In this document: in pieces, positions 16,308 to 23,975 of the stretch
Layout: each line of letters starts with the position of its first letter
How positions within the stretch are numbered: the stretch's first letter is position 1
Source: Arthrobacter sp. NtRootA1
GTDB lineage: Bacteria > Actinomycetota > Actinomycetes > Actinomycetales > Micrococcaceae
Reading direction: 5' to 3'
Length of the DNA: 64,000 nucleotides
Assembly (NCBI RefSeq): GCF_019976975.1
Contig: NZ_AP024630.1
Location: 3,534,001-3,598,000, forward strand
Position numbers and translations under genes: made by a program
The notes under the pieces: generated by a model
Seen by the model: only the letters and a program-made list of their open reading frames with translations
Databases searched by the model: none
Told to the model about the DNA's origin: nothing

Positions 16308-17693
16308 ATGACAACGAAGTCCATCGCGGCTCCTGCGCCAACTTCCGGCCTTGGCCATTCACTTAAGCCACGCCAACTCACCATGATGGGGCTCGGAAGC
16401 GCCATCGGAGCAGGCCTCTTCCTCGGCTCCGGCGCAGGCATCCAGGCTGCCGGCCCGGCGGTCCTGATCTCCTACCTCGTGGCGGGAACCCTGATCATCC
16501 TGGTCATGTGGGCCCTGGGCGAGATGGCTGCCGCAAACCCCAACAGCGGAGCATTCTCCGTCTACGCCGAAAAAGCCATGGGCAAGACCGCTGGCGGCAC
16601 CATTGGCTGGCTCTGGTGGCTACAGCTGGTGGTGGTCATCGCGGCCGAAGCCCTTGGCGCGGCAGGCCTGCTCTTCACCGTGTGGCCGGTGGTTCCAGTG
16701 TGGGTGCTCGCCCTGGTGTTCATGGTGGCGTTCACCGGCATCAACCTCGTGGGCGTCCGGAATTTTGGCGAGTTCGAATTCTGGTTCGCCATCCTTAAGG
16801 TTGCGGCAATCGTCATCTTCCTCCTCATCGGCGCCGCCCTACTGTTCGGCTGGCTGCCCAACGTTGCCTCACCCGGCCTGTCCACCTTCGGGGACTTCGC
16901 CCCCAACGGAATCGGCGGCATCGCAGCTGCTCTGTTCGTGGTGATCTTCGCCTTCGGTGGAACGGAAATCGTCAGCGTCGCCGCCGCTGAAACCGAGAAC
17001 CCCGCGCACAGCGTCGGCAAGGCCATCCGCACTGTTGTCTGGCGAATCCTGGTCTTCTACATCGGCTCGGTATTCGTCATTGCGGCGGCTCTTCCCGTTG
17101 GCTCCGAAGGACTGAAGTCCCCGTTCGCGGGCGTACTGGACCTCGCAGGAATTCCTGGGGCCGGTGCCGCCATTACGCTGGTGGCCGTCGTTGCCCTGCT
17201 TTCGGCCTTGAACGCCAACCTGTACGGCGCCTCAAGAATGATCTTCTCCCTGTCGGAGCGCGGCGAGGCCCCGGGCTTCCTGTCCAAGCTGAACGGCTCC
17301 AAGGTGCCTGTGGCCGCCGTCGGAATTTCGGTTGCGTTCGGCTTCATCGCAACCGTCCTGGAACTGCTCTTCCCCGAGCACGTACTGCCGGCGCTCCTGA
17401 ACCTTGTGGGGTCCACCTGCCTGGTGGTGTGGGGCACTGCTTTGGTCTCGCAGTTCATCCTGCGCCGCAGGGCCGACCGCGAAGGCACCGAGCTGCCGCT
17501 GCGGATGAAGGGTTTCCCGGTCCTTACGGTCGTCGGGATCGTCCTGTTGGCCATCATCCTCCTGGTGGGCTTTGCCAACCCTGAGAGCGCCGGCCAGCTG
17601 ATCGGTACGTTCATCCTGATCCTGGTTATCGCCGCTGGATGCTTCCTCAACGCCAAGGCGAAGGCCGGCAAGCAGCCACTACAGACCAAGTAG
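16308..17693 (+). CDS. Amino acid permease (APC superfamily, AAT-like)
   Basis: A 461-residue transporter with about twelve membrane helices. The N-terminal signature GLGSAIGAGLFLGSGAGIQAAGP and the stretch GALGEMAAANP-like (WALGEMAAANPNSGAFSVYA) place it in the AAT group with the GABA, aromatic, proline and other amino acid:proton symporters. It starts with ATG after AGAAGG. It is divergent from an Lrp-family regulator and separated from the downstream dehydrogenase operon by a strong terminator, so it is probably a single-gene unit. Branched-chain amino acids are plausible substrates because of the neighbours, but that is inference. Confidence 0.9.
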   Translation: MTTKSIAAPAPTSGLGHSLKPRQLTMMGLGSAIGAGLFLGSGAGIQAAGPAVLISYLVAGTLIILVMWALGEMAAANPNSGAFSVYAEKAMGKTAGGTIGWLWWLQLVVVIAAEALGAAGLLFTVWPVVPVWVLALVFMVAFTGINLVGVRNFGEFEFWFAILKVAAIVIFLLIGAALLFGWLPNVASPGLSTFGDFAPNGIGGIAAALFVVIFAFGGTEIVSVAAAETENPAHSVGKAIRTVVWRILVFYIGSVFVIAAALPVGSEGLKSPFAGVLDLAGIPGAGAAITLVAVVALLSALNANLYGASRMIFSLSERGEAPGFLSKLNGSKVPVAAVGISVAFGFIATVLELLFPEHVLPALLNLVGSTCLVVWGTALVSQFILRRRADREGTELPLRMKGFPVLTVVGIVLLAIILLVGFANPESAGQLIGTFILILVIAAGCFLNAKAKAGKQPLQTK

Positions 17694-17712
17694 CCGCCTG
17701 CTCATTGAAACC

Positions 17713-17750
17713 AAGAGGCCCTGTGCAATTTGTTTTGCACAGGGCCTCTT
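17713..17750 (+). terminator. Strong intrinsic terminator after the permease
   Basis: A perfect 16-base-pair stem (17713-17728 with 17735-17750) closes a six-base loop and is followed by a short T run. It lies 20 bases after the permease stop and separates the permease from the dehydrogenase operon. Confidence 0.85.
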
Positions 17751-17773
17751 TGCGTATCCAAATTGTACAAAGT

Positions 17774-17827
17774 GTTTCGTTGAAACTGAGCTGATTGCGC
17801 ACCCCGATTGTTGGTGACTAGTGTCAC
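17774..17827 (+). promoter_or_regulatory. Promoter and operator-like repeats of the dehydrogenase operon
   Basis: Two inverted repeats precede the first gene: GTTTC-GTT-GAAAC (17774-17786) and GTGAC-TAGT-GTCAC (17814-17827). The second encloses TAGTGT (17819-17824), a possible -10 seven bases before the ATG at 17832; TTGCGC at 17795-17800 is a weak -35 with an 18-base spacer. No Shine-Dalgarno sequence is present, so a leaderless start under repressor control is likely. The nearby Lrp and MarR genes are the obvious candidates for binding. Confidence 0.45.
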
Positions 17828-17831
17828 AGCC

Positions 17832-18884
17832 ATGACAACGAAACCCGTGCTCGCCGCCGTCGATGAGGATGCGGCGCCGCTTACGCACGAACAGCTGCGT
17901 GAGCTCTATTCCCTGATGGCTTCCGTCCGCCGCCTGGACTCCGCAGCCGTCGCCTGGCAACGCCAGGGCATCATTCCCGGCTACGCGCCCCAGCTGGGCC
18001 AGGAAGCCGCGCAGGTAGGCAGCGGATATGCCGTTGACCGGACCCGCGACTTCGTGTTCCCCACCTATCGCGAGATGGGCGTAGCCCGGGCAATGGGGCT
18101 GGACATGGTGGGCTACATGTCCACACACAAAGCCACGTGGCACGGCGGAATGTACAACCCGCTGGAATCCCGCTTCGCTCCCATCCAGGCCGTAGTAGCG
18201 GGATCGGTATTGCATGCTGTTGGCTGGGCCCACGGCCAGACCCTCTCCGGAAAGCCCGACGGCGAACGCGGCGTTGCCATGACGTACTTCGGCGATGGAG
18301 CATCCTCCCAGGGCGATGTCCACGAGGCCATGAACTTTGCTGCTGTGATGAAGGCGCCAGTGGTCTTCTTCATCCAGAACAACGGCTGGGCAATCTCCGT
18401 CCCTACGGAGCGCCAGGTTGCCGGCGGCTCAGTCGCTGCACGCGCCGCCGGATACGGAATTCCTTCCCTGCAGGTGGACGGGAACGACGTCGTCGCTGTC
18501 CATGAGGCAACGCGCTCGGCTTTCGCGCATTGCCGTGCCGGTAACGGCCCGGTGGTGATCGAAGCCATGACCTACCGCCGCGGACCCCACTCCACGGCGG
18601 ACGACCCCGGACGATACCGCACCCTGGAAGAGGAACGCCTGAGCGCGGGTGAGGATCCCCTTGAGCGCTTCAAGCAGCGCCTGCTCTCCGAGGGCGTTGC
18701 GGATACCGCATTCTTCGCCCGCGCACAGCAGCAGGCCCAGGACGAAGAGGAAGCCGTTCGCACGGGTATCGAAGCACTTGGGCCCCGTCCCGGTGCAGAG
18801 ATGTTCAGCCTCGTTTTCCAGGAACCAACGCCCACCCTTCAATCCCAGGCCACTGCGTGGCGCAAGGAGTCCGAACATGTCTGA
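17832..18884 (+). CDS. Thiamine-dependent 2-oxoacid dehydrogenase E1 alpha subunit (BCKDH-like)
   Basis: A 350-residue E1 alpha subunit that decarboxylates a 2-oxoacid using thiamine diphosphate and passes the acyl group to lipoyl-E2. The ThDP motif runs from GDGASSQGD (near residue 153) to QNNGWAIS (near 181). The phosphorylation-loop region reads RRGPHSTADDPGRYR, which resembles branched-chain oxoacid dehydrogenases more than pyruvate dehydrogenase. The ATG at 17832 is chosen over an upstream TTG because the protein then begins as in homologues and the -10 spacing fits. It overlaps the E1 beta gene by eight bases. The actual 2-oxoacid is not decided by sequence. Confidence 0.9.
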   Translation: MTTKPVLAAVDEDAAPLTHEQLRELYSLMASVRRLDSAAVAWQRQGIIPGYAPQLGQEAAQVGSGYAVDRTRDFVFPTYREMGVARAMGLDMVGYMSTHKATWHGGMYNPLESRFAPIQAVVAGSVLHAVGWAHGQTLSGKPDGERGVAMTYFGDGASSQGDVHEAMNFAAVMKAPVVFFIQNNGWAISVPTERQVAGGSVAARAAGYGIPSLQVDGNDVVAVHEATRSAFAHCRAGNGPVVIEAMTYRRGPHSTADDPGRYRTLEEERLSAGEDPLERFKQRLLSEGVADTAFFARAQQQAQDEEEAVRTGIEALGPRPGAEMFSLVFQEPTPTLQSQATAWRKESEHV

Positions 18885-19962
18885 GGCAGCCACAGCACTA
18901 TCGTTCGCTCCCGGGCCGGTCACGATGGAGACTGAACCCGTCCTGCACCTTTCCATGCAGCAGGCACTGAACCGCGCGCTTGACGAGATCCTGGCCGACC
19001 ATCCCAAAACGGTCATCTTTGGCGAGGACTGCGGCCGCTTGGGCGGCGTTTTCCGGATTACCGACGGCCTTCAGGCCAAGCATGGCGAAGAACGGGTCTT
19101 CGACACCCCACTAGCTGAGTCCGCCATCCTGGGCATGTCGGTAGGACTGGCCATGGCGGGCTTCCACCCCATTCCCGAAGTACAGTTCGACGGCTTCGCC
19201 TACCCGGCCATCAACCAGATCGTGTGCCAAATCGCCCGGATGAACTACCGTAGCCGCGGCACGCTCCCGATGCCCATCACACTCAGGGTTCCAAGCTTCG
19301 GCGGAATCCGCGCTCCGGAACACCACGGTGAAAGCCTTGAAGCTCTGTTTGCGCACGTTCCCGGCCTCAAAGTGGTTTCGCCCTCCACCCCACACGACGC
19401 TTATCACCTCCTCAAGTACGCAGCCACGCGGCCGGATCCCGTCATCTTCATGGAGCCCAAGTCCCGCTACTGGCAGAAAGGTCCGGTAGTCGTCAGCACT
19501 GCGACTCCCGGTCAGGCAATGCTCGACGCCGGCATGGACGACGGCGGCAGCCTCACCGGCGCACGCGTTGCGCGGGAAGGCCGTCACCTGACACTCGTCG
19601 CTTGGGGCGCCATGGTGGCACGGTGCCTCCAGGTTGCCGAACTGGCAGCAGAAGACGGCATCGACGTTGAAGTCGTGGACCTGCGCTGGCTGAAACCAAT
19701 CGACGCCGAAGCCCTGGCGAGGTCCGTCGGGAAGACGCGGCGCGCCGTCGTCGTCCACGAAGCCCCCTTGACCTCAGGCCTTGGCGCCGAAGTCGCCCAA
19801 CTGATCACGCAGCATTGCTTCCAAACGCTGAAGGCGCCCGTGGAGCGCGTGACCGGATTCGACGTGCCCTATCCCTCCGGTGACCTGGAGGACGAATACA
19901 TTCCCAATATCGACCGCATCCTCTTTGGGATCCAACGCGTACTGGAGTACCGCCGTGGCTGA
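18877..19962 (+). CDS. 2-oxoacid dehydrogenase E1 beta subunit (BCKDH-like)
   Basis: A 361-residue E1 beta subunit, partner of the preceding alpha subunit. Typical blocks are TVIFGEDCGRLGGVFRIT, DTPLAESAILGMSVGLAMAG, PEVQFDGFAYPAINQIV, RVPSFGGIRAPEHHGES (the HH pair binds the substrate side of ThDP) and a C-terminal transketolase-like domain with VEVVDLRWLKPID. The ATG at 18877 has AAGGAG at 18864-18869 and overlaps the alpha subunit; longer in-frame extensions upstream lie inside that gene. It overlaps the lipoyl gene by eight bases. Confidence 0.92.
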   Translation: MSEAATALSFAPGPVTMETEPVLHLSMQQALNRALDEILADHPKTVIFGEDCGRLGGVFRITDGLQAKHGEERVFDTPLAESAILGMSVGLAMAGFHPIPEVQFDGFAYPAINQIVCQIARMNYRSRGTLPMPITLRVPSFGGIRAPEHHGESLEALFAHVPGLKVVSPSTPHDAYHLLKYAATRPDPVIFMEPKSRYWQKGPVVVSTATPGQAMLDAGMDDGGSLTGARVAREGRHLTLVAWGAMVARCLQVAELAAEDGIDVEVVDLRWLKPIDAEALARSVGKTRRAVVVHEAPLTSGLGAEVAQLITQHCFQTLKAPVERVTGFDVPYPSGDLEDEYIPNIDRILFGIQRVLEYRRG

Positions 19963-20284
19963 AATTTCCTTCCCGCTCCCGGATCTGGGCGAAGGCCTCA
20001 TCGAAGCGACCGTCCTGGATTGGCTCGTATCCCCGGGCCAGCAGGTGGAACGCAACCAGCCCATTGTGGAGCTGGAAACCAGCAAGTCAGCGCTCGAATT
20101 GCCCAGCCCCCAGGCGGGTAAAGTGGTGCGTATTCACGGGGCGGCCGGCGAGACCATCAACGTCGGCGAACCGTTGATCGTGTTCGAGGTACCGGACGAC
20201 ACCGCCGGAATCGTGGGCACTGTTCCGAAAGACGAAGCACCCAAGCGCCGGGTCCGCCTGAGCGCCGTACTCGATGAGGACTGA
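19955..20284 (+). CDS. Stand-alone lipoyl-domain protein (split E2 fragment)
   Basis: Only 109 residues: a single biotinyl/lipoyl domain (residues ~3-78) with the lipoylation lysine at K44 in ELETSKSALELPSP, then a ~30-residue charged tail ending in a stop. It lacks both the peripheral-subunit-binding domain and the chloramphenicol-acetyltransferase-like catalytic domain of a normal E2 (about 400 residues). The GTG at 19955 has GGAG seven bases upstream and overlaps E1 beta. The stop is clean and the next gene follows at once, so this looks like a designed small carrier rather than a fresh truncation. The following alpha/beta hydrolase is the probable catalytic half. Confidence 0.88.
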   Translation: MAEISFPLPDLGEGLIEATVLDWLVSPGQQVERNQPIVELETSKSALELPSPQAGKVVRIHGAAGETINVGEPLIVFEVPDDTAGIVGTVPKDEAPKRRVRLSAVLDED

Positions 20285-20285
20285 C

Positions 20286-21116
20286 ATGATGACCGGCAGG
20301 CACACCGTGGAACAGCAAAGGCACACCGTGGAGGGAACAGACCCTGGTTTGTTCGTGGAAGTCCATGAGCCAGCCACCGACGCCGGCCTCCGCCCGGTCC
20401 TGCTGATCCACGGTTTTTCCTCATCCAGCAAACTAAATTGGGCGGACAGCGGCTGGATCACAGCCCTCCAGGACGCCGGACGCCGGGTCATTACCGTGGA
20501 CCTGCCAGGCCACGGCAGGAGCCACTCCCCCGAAGACCTGGACTCGTACACGCCCAGCCGGATCCGTGCGGACCTCCTCCAGATCGCCACCGACGCCGGC
20601 GCGCGGCCATTGCGCGACGGCGATCCTTCCACAGGACTGGACATCGTGGGCTACTCCTTGGGATCCCGGCTGGCCTGGGAGTTCGGCGCAACCCAGCCGG
20701 ACCTGGTTCACCGGATCGTCCTGGGCGGACCCAGCTCAGCGGATCCGTTAGCAGCTTTCGACCTCGTTGCCGCACAGCGGTACTTGGCTGATGGCACACC
20801 CATTGGGGACGAGTCCACCGCCGGGCTGCTGAAGATGGCACAACTGTTGCCCAGCAATGACCTGTTCGCGTTGCTTTCGCTCATCGAGGCAATCAAGGGT
20901 GAGCCGTTCGACCCCGATGAAGCTGCACCGCACGTGCCCATCCTTTTGGTTGCCGGCGAAAAGGACGATCGGGCAGCCACCATGCCCGAACTCGCGCACC
21001 TCGCCGGCAAGCGGGGGGCCTTGGTGGAGACTCTTGTAGTCCCGGGACGCACCCACACGAACGTGATCACTAGCAGGGCTTTTAAGGAAGCTGCCATCGA
21101 ATTCCTTGGCGTGTAG
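20286..21116 (+). CDS. Alpha/beta hydrolase, probable acyltransferase half of a split AcoC-like E2
   Basis: A 276-residue alpha/beta-hydrolase. The oxyanion region is LIHGFSSSSK, the nucleophile serine lies in GYSLGS (residue ~124), the acid in AGEKDDRA and the histidine in PGRTHTNV. It starts two bases after the lipoyl gene (ATGATG; GAGGA at 20276-20280 serves either ATG). In acetoin dehydrogenase AcoC proteins a lipoyl domain is fused to just such a hydrolase fold; here the two halves are separate genes. The N-terminus carries a seven-residue repeat (RHTVE). Alternatively it is a thioesterase releasing the acyl product. Confidence 0.82.
   Translation: MMTGRHTVEQQRHTVEGTDPGLFVEVHEPATDAGLRPVLLIHGFSSSSKLNWADSGWITALQDAGRRVITVDLPGHGRSHSPEDLDSYTPSRIRADLLQIATDAGARPLRDGDPSTGLDIVGYSLGSRLAWEFGATQPDLVHRIVLGGPSSADPLAAFDLVAAQRYLADGTPIGDESTAGLLKMAQLLPSNDLFALLSLIEAIKGEPFDPDEAAPHVPILLVAGEKDDRAATMPELAHLAGKRGALVETLVVPGRTHTNVITSRAFKEAAIEFLGV
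20298..20332. repeat. Two-copy 14-base direct repeat at the hydrolase N-terminus
   Basis: AGGCACACCGTGGA occurs at 20298-20311 and 20319-20332, a 21-base period that keeps the frame and encodes RHTVE twice. It precedes the folded domain and could be a recent slippage product. Confidence 0.7.
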
Positions 21117-21134
21117 CGACGGCTCAGGCCGGCG

Positions 21135-21548
21135 CTAGCGGATCAACCGTTCCGCGTTAAGGCTCATTCGTTCCAGGACGCTCAACGCCATGGCATATTC
21201 ATCGATCCCTATGCCCATGGATAGGTCCTGGCGGGCGGCTTCCACATAGCGGAGGGCCTCGTGGTATTTTTCCCGGCCGAGTTCGCTGAGTGCCAGGCGG
21301 TCATCAATCATGGTGATCATGCCCCTGCCCACCAACGAGGCAAGCTCCCGCTCCCGCAACCGCGTGTCATTGCCCCAGAATGGGCGCAGGATCTCATCTA
21401 GCTCATCCGGACGGGCCGTTCCCTCTGCCAAAGTGGCCAGGGTCTGCCACTGCCGCCGGCTCAGCTTGACCCGGGCCAGGGTGGCATCGAGTTGGAGTTC
21501 CAGCGCGGCGTCGAGCCTCTTGATCCAATATCCAATGGGCTTGTTCAC
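21135..21548 (-). CDS. MarR-like winged-helix regulator
   Basis: A 137-residue protein with the MarR dimer architecture: IGYWIKRLDAALELQLDATL (dimer helix), LSRRQWQTLATLAEG (start of the DNA-binding fold), LVGRGMITMIDDRLALSELG (wing) and a C-terminal dimer helix. The GTG start lies inside a 22-base perfect palindrome. It faces the dehydrogenase/hydrolase operon tail-to-tail with an 18-base gap and is divergent from a phosphoribosyltransferase. Self-repression through the palindrome is likely; control of the dehydrogenase operon is only possible. Confidence 0.82.
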   Translation of the reverse strand: MNKPIGYWIKRLDAALELQLDATLARVKLSRRQWQTLATLAEGTARPDELDEILRPFWGNDTRLRERELASLVGRGMITMIDDRLALSELGREKYHEALRYVEAARQDLSMGIGIDEYAMALSVLERMSLNAERLIR

Positions 21549-21556
21549 AAGCCCAT
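21535..21556. promoter_or_regulatory. Perfect 22-base palindrome over the MarR start codon
   Basis: ATGGGCTTGT (21535-21544) and ACAAGCCCAT (21547-21556) are perfect inverted arms around TC. The minus-strand GTG start of the MarR gene (21546-21548) is inside it. Such a site could be an operator that blocks transcription, or an RNA hairpin that hides the start codon. Confidence 0.6.
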
Positions 21557-21632
21557 GCTTCCAGCGGATGCCTCACCCGGCAAGCATTGAACGGTAGGCT
21601 GGAAGCAGCCAAATTACGTGGAAGTGGGGCAA

Positions 21633-22301
21633 ATGGGCATGCGTTTCAAGGACCGGGCGGAAGCCGGCCGGCGCCTGGCCGAAGGACTCCCCCAGTTCAG
21701 GGAACGGCCAGACACGATCGTCCTTGGCCTGGCCCGCGGAGGTGTCCCCCTGGCCGTTGCGGCCGCCTCCGCGTTGTACCTGCCCTTCGGCACCATTTTG
21801 GTCCGCAAACTGGGGATACCTGGCCGCGAGGAGACTGCCTACGGCGCACTTGCGTGGTGCCAGGGCGACGTCGTCCGCATCGTCAACAAGCCGCTCAAGG
21901 AACATGTCCTGGCCCATGGCATCAGCCAAGCCGCATTGGATGCAGTAGAGGCACATGAACGCGCCGAACTACTTCGGCGCGCCAGGCAATACCCAGGAAT
22001 CGAGAACGACCTTCGAGGTAAGACCGTCATTCTGGTGGACGATGGCCTGGCCACCGGCGCCACCATGCGTGCTGCCGTAGAGGCCGTGCGGGCATCAGGT
22101 GCTCACACGGTGATCGCCGCCGTTCCCGTGGCTTCGCTGGAAGCCGCAACATCCTTGGCACGGGTCTGCGACTTCATGATGGCACTGCACACGCCCGGCA
22201 AATTCCATGCTGTTGGCGCGTTTTATGAGCGTTTCGAACAGTTGACGGACGACGACGTCGTAGAGCAACTGGAAGGCGCAGGGGCCCCAAGGGGGAGATA
22301 G
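21633..22301 (+). CDS. Phosphoribosyltransferase-family protein
   Basis: A 222-residue type I phosphoribosyltransferase-fold protein. The PRPP-binding motif is VILVDDGLATGATMRAAVEAVR, and the upstream flexible loop region contains KLGIPGREETAYGA. This long stand-alone group is common in actinobacteria and its substrate is unknown; it is not one of the classical purine or pyrimidine salvage enzymes. The ATG at 21633 follows a G-rich stretch (AAGTGGGG); a TAGGCT -10-like box at 21595-21600 would give a leader of about 25 bases. GTG at 21618 is an alternative start. It is divergent from the MarR gene. Confidence 0.82.
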   Translation: MGMRFKDRAEAGRRLAEGLPQFRERPDTIVLGLARGGVPLAVAAASALYLPFGTILVRKLGIPGREETAYGALAWCQGDVVRIVNKPLKEHVLAHGISQAALDAVEAHERAELLRRARQYPGIENDLRGKTVILVDDGLATGATMRAAVEAVRASGAHTVIAAVPVASLEAATSLARVCDFMMALHTPGKFHAVGAFYERFEQLTDDDVVEQLEGAGAPRGR

Positions 22302-22315
22302 CTGCTTAACGCCCG

Positions 22316-22347
22316 AGGCGGACCCGGTTTCACAACCGCGCCCGCCT
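22316..22347. terminator. Hairpin between convergent genes
   Basis: AGGCGGACCCGGTT (22316-22329) pairs with AACCGCGCCCGCCT (22334-22347) at 12 of 14 positions across a four-base loop. It lies just after the phosphoribosyltransferase stop and before the end of the convergent transporter gene. There is no T tract. Confidence 0.5.
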
Positions 22348-22386
22348 AGAGACTTAATTCGTTGCTGGACTGGATCTGATGTTGGC

Positions 22387-23721
22387 CTAGTGATGAACAC
22401 TGAAGCCGAGGGGACGGCCCTTGGTTTCCTTGGCAAGAATCACGCCCACCGCTGAGATGATGCACAGGCCCATGATGTACAGGCCCACTGATCCGGACCA
22501 CTTGGTGGCATCCAACAAAGCCTGGGCGATCAAAGGAGCGAAGGCACCGCCGAGAATGGCGCCCAAGGCGTAGCCGATGGAGATTCCCGAGTAGCGGACG
22601 TGTGCAGGGAACATCTCGGCATACATGGCTGACATGGGCCCATAGGACAAGCCAAGCCCAATGGTGAGGACGAACAAAGCTGTTCCGTACAGCAGGATGT
22701 CCCTGGAATCGATTAAGGCAAACATGGGGATCATCCACGCGAACACCAGGCCGTAACCGAGCAGGAACGTCTTTACGCGGCCAATCTTGTCCGAAAGCCA
22801 GCCTCCCACCATGGTGAAGATGAGCCACCCAAAGGAGGCAACCGTGGTGGCGAGAAGGACCTGCGGCGCTGGCATCTTAAGTGCCTTGGTGGCGTAGGAG
22901 ATAAAGAAGGCGATCAACAGGTAGCCTGCGGCGTTGTTGGCGATGAAGATCAGTGCCGCGAGGATGACCTCCTTCTTGTTATTCCGGAACAGCTCGCTCA
23001 GAGGCGCCTTGCTTTCCGCCTTGCGCTGCGCGATTTCCTTAAAGACGGGGCTTTCCCCGACTGCGCGGCGAATGAGGTAGCCCACCACGATCAGAACCAC
23101 GGAGAGCAGGAACGGTACGCGCCAACCCCAGGCGGCAAAGTCTTCCTTTGACATGCCCGACTGCAGGAAGAACAGGAGGCCGGTTGCCAGGATCATGCCA
23201 ATGGGCACACCGATCTGCGGGTAAGCACCGAAGAGTCCGCGCTTGGTGATCGGAGCGTGCTCCACAGCCATCAGGGCGGCGCCGCCCCACTCGCCACCGG
23301 CAGAGAAGCCCTGGACCACCCGCAGGGTGATCAGCAGAATCGGGGCCCAAAGGCCGATTGTCCCGTAGGTAGGCAGCAGGCCGATCAGGGCCGTCGCCGC
23401 CCCCATCATGACAAGCGTCATGACAAGGACTGCCTTGCGTCCCAGCCTGTCGCCGAGGTGTCCGGCAACGAAGGCCCCCAATGGCCGGAAGAGAAAGCTG
23501 ATGCCGATGGTGGCGAAGGACAGAATTTGCGCCACGCCAGGGTTCGATTTTTCCAGCGGAGTCAGGAACAGCGGCGACAACAGCGTTGCCGTGAGCTGGG
23601 CAAAGATAAAGAAGTCGTACCACTCGATGGTGGTGCCGACCAAAGTCCCGGCCAGGACCCGGCGCTCTTCGCGCTTACTGCTTGGGCCCGACGCGGAGTC
23701 GACAGTGGAAGGTGCGGTCAT
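22387..23721 (-). CDS. MFS transporter, metabolite:proton symporter (MHS) type
   Basis: A 444-residue twelve-helix major facilitator protein. It carries GTTIEWYDFFIF in the first helix, the MFS loop motif GHLGDRLGRKAVLV, the MHS-typical QGFSAGGEWGGAALMAVEHAP, and the repeat motif GGWLSDKIGRVKTFL after helix 8. This family imports organic acids, osmolytes or aromatic acids (shikimate, citrate, proline/betaine, alpha-ketoglutarate). GGAG precedes the start. It is divergent from an IclR regulator, an arrangement typical of catabolic uptake genes. Confidence 0.9.
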   Translation of the reverse strand: MTAPSTVDSASGPSSKREERRVLAGTLVGTTIEWYDFFIFAQLTATLLSPLFLTPLEKSNPGVAQILSFATIGISFLFRPLGAFVAGHLGDRLGRKAVLVMTLVMMGAATALIGLLPTYGTIGLWAPILLITLRVVQGFSAGGEWGGAALMAVEHAPITKRGLFGAYPQIGVPIGMILATGLLFFLQSGMSKEDFAAWGWRVPFLLSVVLIVVGYLIRRAVGESPVFKEIAQRKAESKAPLSELFRNNKKEVILAALIFIANNAAGYLLIAFFISYATKALKMPAPQVLLATTVASFGWLIFTMVGGWLSDKIGRVKTFLLGYGLVFAWMIPMFALIDSRDILLYGTALFVLTIGLGLSYGPMSAMYAEMFPAHVRYSGISIGYALGAILGGAFAPLIAQALLDATKWSGSVGLYIMGLCIISAVGVILAKETKGRPLGFSVHH

Positions 23722-23764
23722 TGGAACTCCAGGGGTGAGTGACTGGTCGGCGCGTGACTTGCAT

Positions 23765-23786
23765 TAACCGACAGAACGGTCAGTTA
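23765..23786. promoter_or_regulatory. Operator-like inverted repeat upstream of the MHS transporter
   Basis: TAACCGAC (23765-23772) and GTCAGTTA (23779-23786) pair at seven of eight positions across six bases. The form resembles TetR-family operators. It starts 44 bases upstream of the transporter start, so it probably overlaps the promoter. No TetR gene is adjacent; the nearest is at 35.5 kb. Confidence 0.4.
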
Positions 23787-23867
23787 GGAAAGACTACTAC
23801 ATACCGTGACCCAGCGCACAGCATTTATCTCGGCATGACGAGAAATGTGGGGCTCATGAGCAGCATT

Positions 23868-23902
23868 GTTCTATAGTTGAATAGTCTATTCGTATATGGA
23901 AC
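23868..23902. promoter_or_regulatory. 35-base nested palindrome, candidate IclR operator
   Basis: A perfect core GAATAG-T-CTATTC (23879-23891) is extended by symmetric outer arms GTTC (23868-23871) and GAAC (23899-23902); 13 of 17 positions pair over the whole length. It is AT-rich against a GC-rich background and lies about 70 bases before the IclR regulator gene, between it and the divergent transporter. IclR-family sites are usually palindromes of this kind in such divergent regions. Confidence 0.55.
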
Positions 23903-23962
23903 GATAGCCTGATGTGGCGTGCAACACAAGAGTTGACCGCCGCATGCCGACACCCGCCAACA

Positions 23963-23968
23963 TAGGAT
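23963..23968 (+). promoter_or_regulatory. -10 box, IclR gene
   Basis: TAGGAT, seven bases before the ATG at 23976. AGGA within the box could alternatively act as a ribosome-binding site, spaced eight bases. Confidence 0.4.
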
Positions 23969-23975
23969 GGTTCGC

